Shown: positions 1 to 8,684 of the stretch, piece by piece
How the letters are laid out: each line of letters opens with the position of its first letter
How positions within the stretch are numbered: position 1 is the first letter of the stretch
DNA from: Breznakia pachnodae
GTDB taxonomy: Bacteria; Bacillota_I; Bacilli_A; Erysipelotrichales; Erysipelotrichaceae
Assembly (NCBI RefSeq): GCF_030814225.1
Contig: NZ_JAUSUR010000006.1
Location: forward strand, 62,001-126,000
Direction of reading: 5' to 3'
Length of the DNA stretch: 64,000 nucleotides
The notes under the pieces: model-generated
What the model saw: the letters and a program-made list of their open reading frames with translations, nothing else
Databases searched by the model: none
Told to the model about the DNA's origin: nothing
Position numbers and translations under genes: made by a program

Positions 1-106
1 AGATAACAGCACCCTCAACATCATAATCGACATCAGGGTTGGTAATTTCAATTCCCCTTAACATTTCCTCAACAACTTCATTTGGATTATTTAGCAGTTT
101 TTTCAT
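1..106 (-). CDS. dhaK: DhaK-like (DAK1 family) kinase, N-terminal fragment
   Basis: Only the first 35 codons lie in the window; the gene runs off the left edge. The visible N-terminus (MKKLLNNPNEVVEEML, then a NPDVDYD segment) matches the start of dihydroxyacetone kinase subunit K and related DAK1 ketose kinases, which phosphorylate dihydroxyacetone or tetruloses. A GGAGG box sits five bases before the ATG, inside the end of the preceding small gene, so the two are probably translationally coupled. It is the last visible gene of the EIIB-EIIC transcript, suggesting that the sugar taken up by this PTS is degraded to a short ketose. The substrate cannot be told from 35 residues. Confidence 0.7.
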   Translation of the reverse strand, partial: MKKLLNNPNEVVEEMLRGIEITNPDVDYDVEGAVI

Positions 107-317
107 GTTTTCCTCCATTAGCAAAGTGTGCATTTGTAACCCCTTTATCCTGATAGAATTTAGGGATTGCTACTTCATCGTTTCGCTTCTTCAATATAGC
201 TGTGACAAGTGCACATACACCTGCCAGCAGCCAATTATTTGTTATAAACGATAATACTAATGACAGAGAAACAAGAAGAACTCCGACATACCACACAATA
301 TTTCTAAATTTATTCAT
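87..317 (-). CDS. Small membrane protein in the PTS-kinase operon
   Basis: This gene encodes 76 residues. Two hydrophobic segments (about residues 8-26 and 29-42) are followed by a charged, probably cytoplasmic tail. The start has a GGGAG-type ribosome site. It lies 30 bp after the EIIC gene and overlaps the DhaK-like gene by 20 bp, so it is part of the sigma-54-driven operon. I do not recognise the family. Position suggests an accessory subunit of the permease or a membrane anchor, but that is inference. It is too well placed, with its own ribosome site, to be a chance frame. Confidence 0.6.
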   Translation of the reverse strand: MNKFRNIVWYVGVLLVSLSLVLSFITNNWLLAGVCALVTAILKKRNDEVAIPKFYQDKGVTNAHFANGGKHEKTAK

Positions 318-347
318 GTTTACACTCCCATCTTAGTAATCGTACTA

Positions 348-1700
348 TTATTCAGAATCTAATCCTAAACGTTTTTTTGCTTCTTTTTCTTCTTTCTTCA
401 TTGATTTGAAATAGAATACTGCCAGTACAGCAATTGCTCCACAAGCTACCATTCCAAAGATGTTACCATTACCGGCTTCAAATAAAGCCCATCTGATTTC
501 TGCAATATCCATTCCCCACCAAGTGATTTGACCAGCTGCTAATGTTGTTCCTGACTTAACTGCAAGTTCGGTAAGCATTGGTGCGATTGCTGATGCTGAC
601 CAACATAAGATTGGTACCCATAAGTAAGAAATAATAAGCATCTTCAATAAGTTTCCTTTACATGCTAAGAATGCTGCCGCACATACACATACGTTCATTA
701 GATTACCAAATGGAAGCGTAGAGTTTCCTGGTAATACTAATGCACATACAAGTGCTACTGGAATTGTTAAGATAATTGCAACCCAGATTTCAGGGTTTCC
801 AGCTAAGATTGGCCAGTCTAATCCAATAACCAAATCTTTGTTTGGAAAACGTCTCTTCATAAATGCATTTGCTGCATCTGAAATTGGTGTTAATGCTGTC
901 ATAAACAGTTTTGATACCATTGGAAATAACGTTAGTGCAGTTCCCGCCTGTACCCCTAATAATAAGGAAGCTTGTCCTTGACCAGCTACTAATCCAATAA
1001 TGGTACCAATAATAAATCCTAATACATGATTTTCACCAAATACTCCAATTTTATTTCTGATGGTAGCTGCATTCCAGTTTGTATGAGAAGGTAAAATTTT
1101 ATCTAATACACGACTCATTGGATAGAAAACAATATTACTCAAGAACATTGGATGAGGAATACCAACTCCTGGGATTCCAGTTAATTCACGTACTTGATAT
1201 TTTGTTGAATCTGAGTTCTTTAGTTCTAATATAATTTGTATAACAGCTACAACAAATCCAATAATTACATTTCCAGTAACAGTAGTAATCAAAAATGCAG
1301 TAAATACTTTATTACCAACATTCCACATATCTACATTTAAGGTATCTGTTGTTCCAGTAGCAATCATAATTAAGTTAATTACAATCTGTACGGGAAACAT
1401 CAGGAAGGCATATTGCCACTGCCAGGCTAATCCAAGTGCTGGTGCCCAACCCATATCTAATGCAGTTAATTCAATTCCTGAGTTTTCAACAAATGCCTGA
1501 GCTGCTACACCGACTGTATCACCCATAAATGAAATGATCAGGTTAATACCAATAAATGCAACTCCCATTGTTAATGCAGCCGAGAATGCTTTTCCTGGCT
1601 TCAATCCTACGATAATCCCTATAATTAATAATACGATTGGCAGAAACACTGCTGCCCCTAAATCTAATAATGATTGAAAAACATCACTCAAAATTTCCAT
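348..1700 (-). CDS. PTS system EIIC component, galactitol family (GatC-like)
   Basis: This 450-residue membrane permease belongs to the galactitol family of the phosphotransferase system. It has about ten hydrophobic segments, an N-terminus (LGAAVFLPIVLLIIGIIVG) typical of GatC proteins, a conserved central loop with PGVGIPHPMF, and a basic C-terminal tail. It would transport a polyol or sugar that is phosphorylated by the neighbouring EIIB. It starts 13 bp after EIIB. EIIA is encoded divergently with the activator, so transport needs both transcripts. Substrate is not identifiable; the downstream DhaK-like kinase suggests a pathway ending in a ketotriose or ketotetrose. Confidence 0.9.
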   Translation of the reverse strand: MEILSDVFQSLLDLGAAVFLPIVLLIIGIIVGLKPGKAFSAALTMGVAFIGINLIISFMGDTVGVAAQAFVENSGIELTALDMGWAPALGLAWQWQYAFLMFPVQIVINLIMIATGTTDTLNVDMWNVGNKVFTAFLITTVTGNVIIGFVVAVIQIILELKNSDSTKYQVRELTGIPGVGIPHPMFLSNIVFYPMSRVLDKILPSHTNWNAATIRNKIGVFGENHVLGFIIGTIIGLVAGQGQASLLLGVQAGTALTLFPMVSKLFMTALTPISDAANAFMKRRFPNKDLVIGLDWPILAGNPEIWVAIILTIPVALVCALVLPGNSTLPFGNLMNVCVCAAAFLACKGNLLKMLIISYLWVPILCWSASAIAPMLTELAVKSGTTLAAGQITWWGMDIAEIRWALFEAGNGNIFGMVACGAIAVLAVFYFKSMKKEEKEAKKRLGLDSE

Positions 1701-1712
1701 TTCTAGTTCCTC

Positions 1713-2003
1713 CTATTTGATTAACTCTATAATTTTTTCAATTGTTTCATCTCTTCCTACACCTGTTAATAATGGAATCCCACTTACTACAGGTATCTCA
1801 TATTCTTCAACTACACCAACTACTGGAGTGATTGATACATATACATCAGCGTTCTTAATAAACATATCCAATGATTTAATATCTACTGCTTCTGCCTTTG
1901 CTAATGAGCTCAAACCTTGTTCTTCTAATGCATTATTAATTTTAGTAGCAACTGTAGCAGAAGTTGCAATTCCTCCTCCACAAGCAACAATTATTGTTTT
2001 CAT
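1713..2003 (-). CDS. PTS system EIIB component, galactitol type (GatB-like)
   Basis: This cytoplasmic phosphocarrier has 96 residues. The phosphorylated cysteine lies in the N-terminal loop ACGGGIATSA, the P-loop of GatB proteins. I choose the ATG at 2003 rather than an upstream in-frame ATG at 2042, because an AAGGAGG site precedes 2003 by five bases and the protein then begins directly with the first beta strand (MKTIIVAC). It is the first gene of the leftward transcript, which is read from the sigma-54 promoter at 2053-2069. Confidence 0.9.
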   Translation of the reverse strand: MKTIIVACGGGIATSATVATKINNALEEQGLSSLAKAEAVDIKSLDMFIKNADVYVSITPVVGVVEEYEIPVVSGIPLLTGVGRDETIEKIIELIK

Positions 2004-2052
2004 GTGACCTCCTTTCTTGACACATATGAATTCTTTTGTCATTTACTTATAA

Positions 2053-2069
2053 AGCAATATTCTTGCCAA
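2053..2069 (-). promoter_or_regulatory. Sigma-54 promoter of the EIIB-EIIC-kinase operon
   Basis: Read on the minus strand the site is TTGGCAAGAATATTGCT. The invariant GG of the -24 box and GC of the -12 box are separated by exactly 10 bases, as sigma-54 RNA polymerase requires. It lies about 50 bp upstream of the EIIB start. The adjacent gene encodes an activator with the GAFTGA loop, which contacts sigma-54. Confidence 0.85.
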
Positions 2070-2170
2070 CAAATGATTCCTTCATATTTCATGCGTCTTT
2101 TCGGTCTTTATATACACTATTCTATACAGTAATCTATTTTTAATCTACTATTTCCAAAAGATTGTAGGAA

Positions 2171-2200
2171 ATGCTAAAATGTTATTATAAACAGTAGCAT
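2171..2200. promoter_or_regulatory. Candidate activator site between divergent sigma-54 promoters
   Basis: Two nested dyads lie here: outer arms ATGCTA/TAGCAT (2171-2176 and 2195-2200) and inner arms TGTT/AACA (2180-2183 and 2190-2193). LevR-type activators bind palindromic sites upstream of sigma-54 promoters. This one is about 20 bp from the right promoter and 100 bp from the left one. The assignment is inference from position and symmetry. Confidence 0.4.
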
Positions 2201-2218
2201 TCTCAGTAGTTTCCATAT

Positions 2219-2235
2219 TTGGCATAAATTTTGCT
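2219..2235 (+). promoter_or_regulatory. Sigma-54 promoter of the EIIA-levR operon
   Basis: The site is TTGGCATAAATTTTGCT. GG (2221-2222) and GC (2233-2234) are separated by 10 bases, matching the -24/-12 consensus. It lies 30 bp before the EIIA start and is the mirror partner of the promoter at 2053-2069, so the activator would control its own synthesis. Confidence 0.85.
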
Positions 2236-2265
2236 TTACTATTAGGTAGGAGGTATATTTAGTCT

Positions 2266-2748
2266 ATGAATGAATATAAAATTGAGGATCTATTATTTGA
2301 AGAATTAATCTTAATGGATCAAGAAGCGAGTGATTATGAGGATTTAATCACACAGATTGGAGAATTGGCATTTGAGAAGGGATATGTAGATAAAGAATTC
2401 TCAAAAGCTGTTATTGAAAGAGAAAAACTATATCCTACTGGTCTACCAACAAATAAAGTAAAAGTTGCTATACCACATGCGATGGTACGTGATAATGTTA
2501 AGAAGTCAGCAATTATTATCTCTAAATTAAAAAAGCCTGTGCTTTTTAAGGAAATGGGAAGTTCTACAGATAGTTTTATTCCCGTTGACATTGTCTTTTT
2601 GTTAGCCGTTAATGGATCAAAAGATCAGTTAACCATTCTTCAGAAGTTAGTAGGAATGTTTTCAGATGATGATGCTATGGTAAAGTTGAATGATATGAAA
2701 ACTGCAAGCGATACGATAGGAGTATTAAAAGAAATCTTATCTCAGTAG
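2266..2748 (+). CDS. PTS system EIIA component, fructose/galactitol type
   Basis: This 160-residue cytoplasmic EIIA of the PTS EIIA-2 fold takes phosphate from HPr and passes it to the divergently encoded EIIB. The active-site histidine is in VAIPHAM (about residue 70), the signature of fructose/mannitol/galactitol EIIA proteins. The ribosome site AGGAGG lies 12 bases before the ATG, a rather long spacing. It is followed 18 bp later by the regulator gene. Pairing EIIA with the regulator is notable: both EIIA and EIIB can also phosphorylate PRD regulators and so report substrate flow. Confidence 0.88.
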   Translation: MNEYKIEDLLFEELILMDQEASDYEDLITQIGELAFEKGYVDKEFSKAVIEREKLYPTGLPTNKVKVAIPHAMVRDNVKKSAIIISKLKKPVLFKEMGSSTDSFIPVDIVFLLAVNGSKDQLTILQKLVGMFSDDDAMVKLNDMKTASDTIGVLKEILSQ

Positions 2749-2766
2749 TTACAAGGAGGAATTATT

Positions 2767-5565
2767 ATGTCTGAAAAAGAAATTTTCAGTTATATCGAAC
2801 AAGTTCTAACTAAAAATTATATAGAAGATAGGATTAAAGAAAATGAAATTTTTGGTATTGCTGCTAAAGAAATCGCTGAACATTTTAATCAATACCGATC
2901 AAATATCAGTGCCGTTCTTAATAAAAGTGTAAAAGACCAGAAGTTAATAAAGATTGAAAGTCGCCCTGTACTTTTTTTACCTATAAAAATATTAAAGGGT
3001 GTTTTTAATGTAGAACCAACAAAAGGTATTTATTCAGTTGAAGAATTCAAACAAGAGTTCTACAATATGAAAAGTAATACCAATGAACCTTTTGAATTAC
3101 TGGTCGGTTATGATGGAAGTCAGACTACACAGGTACAACAGGCGCAATCCGCTATTCTTTATCCCCCTAATGGATTGCATACCCTAATCACAGGAGAAAG
3201 TGGTACAGGGAAAACCTTATTCGCAAGAACTATGTATTCTTATGGGAAAACAACAAAGAAAAAAGCAGAGGATGAGTATCCATTTGTTGAATTTAACTGT
3301 GCGGATTATTACCATAATCCACAACTGTTATTGTCACAGTTATTTGGTCATATCCGTGGTGCGTTTACAGGGGCTACTCAGGAAACAGTTGGATTAGTAG
3401 AAAAAGCAAATGGTGGAATTTTATTTCTTGATGAAATTCACCGACTTCCTCCCGAAGGACAGGAACTACTATTCTACTTAATGGATACAGGTCAGTATCG
3501 TAAACTAGGAGAAGCCAATTCTATTCGCAAGGCCAGTGTATTAATTATTGGAGCAACTACAGAAGATCCCAATGATGTATTACTTAAGACCTTTAAGCGA
3601 AGAATACCTTTATCAATTCAGTTACCTGCATATCGTGAACGTCCTCTGAAGGAACGTTTGGAGATTATTGAACGATTATTTATAAAAGAAGCAATTGTTA
3701 CCCAACGTACTTATATTATTGAGTCAGATATCGTAAAAGCATTAGCAACATTTGACTTCCCTGGTAACATTGGTCAGTTAGCCTCAGAAATAAAAATTCT
3801 ATGTGCTCGTTCTTTCTTAGAAAATCAAAGTCAGGAGTCTTATGAAATTAACATTCCTTATGATTTCTTAGCAAACAACATTAAGAAGTCCTACGAGAAA
3901 AAGTCAAAGAGTAATGATGATTTTCGTAAAGAACTTGCAAAGTATAATTTTGATATGATTATAAGTCCATCAAATACAATTCAATATCAAGAAGATAAGA
4001 TTCTAGATGAAAAATCATATAAGAATTTAATCAAAGAAATCAACATCTATTCCAAACAAGGATTATCCAGTAAACAGCTGGCAGAGAAAATGAATGCCAC
4101 AGTTACTGACTATTACAATGATGTTTTAGACCGTATGTATTTTAAGGGAGTCAACAAAGAAGAAATCTATAAAATTGTAGATCAGGAGATTGTTGACTTT
4201 TCAATCGAAATCATGAAAGAAATTCATGAAGATTTAAATGTCAATATTACTCAGCAACATATCTTAGTTCTTGCATTTCATTTGAAGTTTTTAATTGATC
4301 GAGTAAAGAATAAAAATCAAGTAAATACAACTATTGAAAAAGAAACAACAGATGAAACCCTTGTTGATAATATTATTGATCGAATTGAACAAGAATTTAA
4401 AATTCAATTACCAAGTGATGAGCGAAACTTCTTTCAGTTGCTATTAAAAAACATGGCAAATGAAAATATATCTACACGTCCAGAATTATACATTTTGGCT
4501 CATGGTAATACTGCAACAAGTCTTGCTGACGTATGTAATCGATTATTGAATACAAACTATGTAAACGCAATTGATGCTCCTTTGTCTCAAGATATAGAAA
4601 AAAGTTATGAGCAATTCTTATCTGAAGTTAAAAAATCACAACCTAAAAATGGAGTTATGATTCTGGCAGATATGGGTTCATTACTAAACTTTGGAAAACG
4701 AATGAGTGAAGAAACTGGTATTGCCAGTCATACGATTCCAAATGTAACTACTGCTCTTGCATTAGACTTAGCTCATATTATGTTGAATCGTAATGAACAT
4801 GTAGATTTGATTTATAATGAATACTTAATAAAAAATAAAAGTGTTCCTGCCAGTGAGAAAAGTAAAAAAGAACCTGCAATTTTATCCGCATGTTCTTCAG
4901 GTAAAGGAACAAGTGTTGCCTTTCAATCAACGATAGAAGATATTCTAAAACAAAATGATTTAGATTTTATATCTGTATTCTCAATCAATAATGCAGACCT
5001 TCAAAATAAAGCAGACAGTTATCAGGAAATCTTAAATAATTACAATATTATTGCAGTTGTAGGAAATGTACACATCAATACGGATGTTCCATTCTTTCAT
5101 ATCTCAAGTATTGTATCTAAAGAAAAAGAAAGTCAGTTTATTGAATTTATTAAAAACTCAAATACTGGGTATCCAAGTGAAAATGTTAATCATGAACATA
5201 GTGATTATGATGATGTTATTCATTTCTTAGAGAAACATGTAATGTATGTGAATCCAGTAGCTGCAGTAAAAACATCATCAAAGTTTGTAGATTCTTTATT
5301 TAAAGAGTTTAAGCCATCTGAAAAGAAAAGTAATTCTTTACGAATGTCATTAATCATTCACTTAGGATTTATGATTGAAAGAATCATTGTAGATAGAAGA
5401 ATTCAATATGAAGATAAGCAAATATTTATCAAAGATAATCTAGAAAGTTTTAATATTATTAGAAATTTAATCTCTGTTATTGAAAATGCATTTGAGATTG
5501 AAATTCATGATGATGAAATTTGTTATATTATTGTTACTCTTGAAGCAAAGGAAATGCAGGAATAA
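2767..5565 (+). CDS. LevR-type sigma-54 activator with PRD, EIIA and EIIB domains
   Basis: This activator has 932 residues. In order: N-terminal winged-helix DNA-binding region (about 1-75); AAA+ domain with Walker A GESGTGKT (143-150), the sigma-54 contact loop GAFTGA (198-203) and Walker B GGILFLDEIH (216-225); first PRD (about 460-520, HILVLAFH); EIIA-Man-like domain with LAHGNTATS (His580); EIIB-Gat-like domain with LSACSSGKGTS (Cys709); and a C-terminal second PRD. This is the LevR/ManR plan, in which ATP hydrolysis remodels sigma-54 polymerase and PTS phosphorylation of PRD and EII-like domains sets activity. Unlike many relatives it retains both the EIIA histidine and the EIIB cysteine. 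It should drive both promoters at 2053 and 2219. Confidence 0.93.
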   Translation: MSEKEIFSYIEQVLTKNYIEDRIKENEIFGIAAKEIAEHFNQYRSNISAVLNKSVKDQKLIKIESRPVLFLPIKILKGVFNVEPTKGIYSVEEFKQEFYNMKSNTNEPFELLVGYDGSQTTQVQQAQSAILYPPNGLHTLITGESGTGKTLFARTMYSYGKTTKKKAEDEYPFVEFNCADYYHNPQLLLSQLFGHIRGAFTGATQETVGLVEKANGGILFLDEIHRLPPEGQELLFYLMDTGQYRKLGEANSIRKASVLIIGATTEDPNDVLLKTFKRRIPLSIQLPAYRERPLKERLEIIERLFIKEAIVTQRTYIIESDIVKALATFDFPGNIGQLASEIKILCARSFLENQSQESYEINIPYDFLANNIKKSYEKKSKSNDDFRKELAKYNFDMIISPSNTIQYQEDKILDEKSYKNLIKEINIYSKQGLSSKQLAEKMNATVTDYYNDVLDRMYFKGVNKEEIYKIVDQEIVDFSIEIMKEIHEDLNVNITQQHILVLAFHLKFLIDRVKNKNQVNTTIEKETTDETLVDNIIDRIEQEFKIQLPSDERNFFQLLLKNMANENISTRPELYILAHGNTATSLADVCNRLLNTNYVNAIDAPLSQDIEKSYEQFLSEVKKSQPKNGVMILADMGSLLNFGKRMSEETGIASHTIPNVTTALALDLAHIMLNRNEHVDLIYNEYLIKNKSVPASEKSKKEPAILSACSSGKGTSVAFQSTIEDILKQNDLDFISVFSINNADLQNKADSYQEILNNYNIIAVVGNVHINTDVPFFHISSIVSKEKESQFIEFIKNSNTGYPSENVNHEHSDYDDVIHFLEKHVMYVNPVAAVKTSSKFVDSLFKEFKPSEKKSNSLRMSLIIHLGFMIERIIVDRRIQYEDKQIFIKDNLESFNIIRNLISVIENAFEIEIHDDEICYIIVTLEAKEMQE

Positions 5566-5569
5566 ACTA

Positions 5570-5600
5570 AAAAGGAAAAGTTCAACTTTTCTTTTTTTAT
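5570..5600. terminator. Bidirectional terminator between convergent genes
   Basis: The stem AAGGAAAAGTT/AACTTTTCTTT is followed by a T run on the plus strand and an A run before it. It closes the rightward EIIA-levR transcript and can also serve the leftward gene ending at 5597. Confidence 0.7.
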
Positions 5601-6478
5601 ACTACATTTGCTTTCCATTCATTATACAACATAGCCATAGGCTCTTTGCTCGCATAATTCTTATCTAGGTCCTCGTTAAATATCTTATACCAATAGTCTT
5701 CCATACCTTTATAATTTATCGATATTTCATTATTTTCAAACTCTATTGTAATTACATGACTAGGATGTTCTTCCCTTTGAATAATTGCAGTATACGCATG
5801 TAAGATGGTTAAATGGAGATAATAATCATCTTTATCAATTAGTTCCACATTATCTATCCATCCATTACTTTCAGAATAATATAAAAAACGAACTTGAAGA
5901 AAATAGCGATCATAATGCAAATAAATCTTCAATCTATCAAACGGCTCATCTACCATCTTTCTAATTAATGGAATTAGTGATTCATATGAATACTCTATTT
6001 CACCAATCCATTTTTTTATTCTCTCACTCACTGGATAATAATCTTTACTAACTTCGAAAGAAAAAGTCTCCACAAAAGAAGATAATTTCCAATGGTAATA
6101 TCTATATATCTGATAAATATGACATCCCACTGTATCATCAACGCCTCTATCTTCTGAATCACTAATTGTATTTTCTATCCATAATTCTTGAAGAAATTCC
6201 TTAAGTTTATTACAACCATCTTCGTTATTTCCATAACATCTTGAAAGTACACTCCATCCATTAATAGATGCAGAATGAGCAATTGATACAGATTCCTTGT
6301 AAAACAACCATTTTTGCATAGGATAATTAAAGTTTGTTTCAAGTTTATTATCTGGGCTTAATCCTGCATGATAAGTAAAACCTGAAAAAAAGTTTCCAAC
6401 ATAATCTAAACGATTTTTCCCCACATACAAACCTGGTCTCTCCAATACTGCAAAAAGTATCTCCTGTTCTTTATTCAT
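5597..6478 (-). CDS. Hypothetical protein of 293 residues
   Basis: Soluble, acidic and rich in Tyr, Trp and Asp, with no signal peptide or membrane segment. The N-terminus (LERPGLYVG) begins like small bacterial proteins of unknown function that start with a PGLYVG or PGMYIG motif; beyond that I do not recognise it. It is the first of a row of leftward accessory genes and starts just after a GGAGGG-type site. A role in toxin immunity is conceivable given the neighbours but is not shown by the sequence. Confidence 0.65.
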   Translation of the reverse strand: MNKEQEILFAVLERPGLYVGKNRLDYVGNFFSGFTYHAGLSPDNKLETNFNYPMQKWLFYKESVSIAHSASINGWSVLSRCYGNNEDGCNKLKEFLQELWIENTISDSEDRGVDDTVGCHIYQIYRYYHWKLSSFVETFSFEVSKDYYPVSERIKKWIGEIEYSYESLIPLIRKMVDEPFDRLKIYLHYDRYFLQVRFLYYSESNGWIDNVELIDKDDYYLHLTILHAYTAIIQREEHPSHVITIEFENNEISINYKGMEDYWYKIFNEDLDKNYASKEPMAMLYNEWKANVV

Positions 6479-6495
6479 AATCCCTCCAATTTTCC

Positions 6496-7047
6496 CTACT
6501 TAAACTCACAAGAATTTAAATGATCATTTACCAACCCCATTGCTTGCATATATGCATAACAAATTGTTGGTCCAACAAACTTGAATCCTCTTTTTCTTAA
6601 TGACTTACTAAGCGTTTCTGCTTCCTTAGAAACAACAGGCAAGTCCTCTGTTTTCTCTATGCTATTTACGATTGGATTATTATCTACAAACTCCCATAGA
6701 TATTTACTGAAACTACCATATTCTTTTTGAACATCCAAAAAGCAATCTGCATTAATTTTCAATGCCTGTAATTTTAAACGATGACGAATTACACCTTCGT
6801 TTTTCATCAGTTGTTCGACTTTATCTTCATCATAATCCTTTAATATCATAGGATCAAAATTATCAAATGCTTTTCTCATTGTTTCTCTTCTTTTTAATAC
6901 AATATCCCATGATAATCCAGCCTGCATACCTTCTAGTATTAAAAACTCAAATAATATCTTATCATCATAAACTGGTTTCCCCCACTCTTTATCATGGTAT
7001 TCAATATTTAACTCATTTGATGGCCAATCACATCTTTTCATAACCAT
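6496..7047 (-). CDS. tag: DNA-3-methyladenine glycosylase I
   Basis: This base-excision enzyme removes 3-methyladenine from alkylated DNA. The 183-residue length fits the family. Zinc ligands of Tag are visible: Cys in KRCDW near the start, His in EYHDKEWG, and the C-terminal pair in DHLNSC (His, then Cys four residues later). The aromatic base pocket region (GLSWDIVLKRR) is also conserved. Two ATGs are possible, 7047 and 7041; the GAGGAG site is 3 bases from the first and 9 from the second, so 7041 may be the real start. It overlaps the upstream unknown gene by a few bases, implying co-translation. Confidence 0.92.
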   Translation of the reverse strand: MVMKRCDWPSNELNIEYHDKEWGKPVYDDKILFEFLILEGMQAGLSWDIVLKRRETMRKAFDNFDPMILKDYDEDKVEQLMKNEGVIRHRLKLQALKINADCFLDVQKEYGSFSKYLWEFVDNNPIVNSIEKTEDLPVVSKEAETLSKSLRKRGFKFVGPTICYAYMQAMGLVNDHLNSCEFK

Positions 7048-7451
7048 TTTCTCCTCTTTTTCTTATTTAATCGTTTTATTTCTTTATAAAATATCTTTAT
7101 TATTATAGAAAAATCGTCTTCATTTACTCGTCTATCTATATCGCTTACAAAATAATGTGATGAATCATCAATCATTAATAAAGCATAGGTAAAAATCTCA
7201 TTGTTTTTCCATATTAAGTAAAGAGTAAATGTACTGTTATCTTCATCTAGAAGAATTTGTTTAAACTCTTCATAAGAATAATCAGGTTTTATTGCATTTG
7301 TTTCTATCCCCATTTGCTTCATTTTATCAAAAAGCTGTTCTTCCGTTATTGAGAAGTCACAATTACTGTCTATATTTCTCTCACAATAGATATAAGGTAA
7401 TAGGTTAGATACATCATCTACTCTGGAATCATATCTTTTTAATTCAAACAT
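7038..7451 (-). CDS. Hypothetical protein of 137 residues
   Basis: Small cytoplasmic protein with no recognised family. It begins MFELKRYDSR, has a central strand-rich stretch (FTLYLIWKNNEIFTYALL) and a very basic C-terminus (RLNKKKRRKWL). The 3' end overlaps tag by 10 bp, so the pair is transcribed together. The alternating hydrophobic pattern suggests a mixed alpha/beta fold, perhaps acetyltransferase-like, but no diagnostic motif is visible. Confidence 0.6.
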   Translation of the reverse strand: MFELKRYDSRVDDVSNLLPYIYCERNIDSNCDFSITEEQLFDKMKQMGIETNAIKPDYSYEEFKQILLDEDNSTFTLYLIWKNNEIFTYALLMIDDSSHYFVSDIDRRVNEDDFSIIIKIFYKEIKRLNKKKRRKWL

Positions 7452-7487
7452 ATTAAATCCTTTCCGATATTAACTTTGAGGTTTCAT

Positions 7488-8048
7488 CTACATTGGTTTT
7501 AGATTTTTATTTAAACGATCTACCATCCAAGCCAAACGTTTTTCTCTACCAGCATCTGTTTTCGCATCAAAATACGCTCGTGTGTAGGTTTTCTTAACTG
7601 ATGGTGACATTGCCATAAAGTTTGTGTAAGCTAGCTCATATGCCTTTAATATCTCTGCTACAGCATCAATATGTTCTTCACCTAATGTAGCTGCTTTTGG
7701 TGCATCCCATTGTCCATTCTTTTTGGCATCTGCTATTTTGGCTTTTCCATGTTCAGTAACCAATCCTTGATCAAGAAGTTTTTGAACCAACTTCTTATTT
7801 TTTTCAGACCACTTACTATTTGCAGTGCGACGTGCAAAATATTTCTTATACTTTGTATCATCAAGGCTTTGCATTTGTCCATCAATCCAGCCAAAGCATA
7901 ACGCTTCCTCTAATGCATCATTTGCACTTAAAGTTTTAGGACCACCCTTTTTTCCAAACAATAGCCATACTCCATCACTTGTTTCTCCATTCTTCATTAA
8001 CCATTCATGAAATACTTCTCTACTCGCAAATTCTAAAATATCACTCAT
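7488..8048 (-). CDS. YdeI/OmpD-associated family protein
   Basis: This 186-residue protein resembles the YdeI/OmpD-associated family, annotated in other bacteria as bacteriocin- or antimicrobial-protection proteins. Visible features are the N-terminal EFHEWL-like segment, GVWLLFGKKG, the EALCFGWIDGQ core motif and the FARRTANSKWSEKN motif, all typical of the family, plus a C-terminal basic region. A strong AGGAGG site precedes the ATG. The biochemical role of the family is not established. Confidence 0.85.
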   Translation of the reverse strand: MSDILEFASREVFHEWLMKNGETSDGVWLLFGKKGGPKTLSANDALEEALCFGWIDGQMQSLDDTKYKKYFARRTANSKWSEKNKKLVQKLLDQGLVTEHGKAKIADAKKNGQWDAPKAATLGEEHIDAVAEILKAYELAYTNFMAMSPSVKKTYTRAYFDAKTDAGREKRLAWMVDRLNKNLKPM

Positions 8049-8075
8049 ATATCTTTCCTCCTTTTTATTTTAATC

Positions 8076-8567
8076 TTAATTAGGATATTCTCCATAAAAC
8101 CATAAATCACATTCAAATACTTCATCATCTATTATCTTCTCATGATAACAACTTTCATATAATGAAGTTTCTATATTACGCCCTTTACTAAATGAATACT
8201 CTTGTTTTATAGGCTTCCAAAATTGTTCAGGACCATTTCGGTTCTAAAAAGAATTATAGTATTCTTCATCATAAAAGATAATAATCTGCGAACTCCAATA
8301 ATAAGGAACTGATATCACTGCAACAATCTTACAAAATGATAAATCTTTAGGCTTCTTAGAAATAAATGATTCTGTTTTCCTTAGCCATTCTCTACAAAAT
8401 GCTGTTTTTACTTTTTCACTTGTTTTATTACTTTCAATAAACATACTGCTTGGAACATGAAAATGTTCATAACGATCATCTGTTTCCAGAAAAGGGGTGA
8501 ACTCATTTATATGTTTCAACATTCCATTTAACCTACGTCCCTGACCTCGTTGTTTTTTCTTATCCAA
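8076..8567 (-). pseudogene. DUF3916-like gene interrupted by an in-frame TAG
   Basis: The open frame from 8567 stops at a TAG (8244-8246) after 107 codons, but the same frame continues without another stop for 55 codons to a TAA at 8076-8078. The upstream part contains SVPYYWSSQIIIFYDEEYY and the downstream part NRNGPEQFWKPIKQEY and DLWFYGE. I recall both parts from DUF3916 proteins of about 160 residues, so one protein has been split by a single nonsense codon. Most likely it is a recent pseudogene. Readthrough of the amber codon or a sequencing error are the alternatives. Confidence 0.7.
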
Positions 8568-8631
8568 TCATCTTCTCCTTATGTAAATTCCATTCGTCTA
8601 TTTAGTATAAGTATAACAGGTTTTATAGTAA

Positions 8632-8677
8632 GAAAAAAAGAAGCAAATAGAAACGATGTTCTACTTGCCTCTTTTTT
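8632..8677 (-). terminator. Terminator downstream of the surface-protein gene
   Basis: Minus-strand hairpin with arms GAGGCAAGTAGAA and TTTCTATTTGCTTC followed by TTTTTTTC. It ends the leftward transcript coming from the surface-protein gene through the structured region 8685-8837. Confidence 0.75.
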
Positions 8678-8684
8678 CGTTTAT

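Noticed and set aside
1717..2007. Plus-strand open frame opposite EIIB
   Set aside because: It mirrors the EIIB coding strand and has no ribosome site; the minus-strand protein has the full GatB P-loop.
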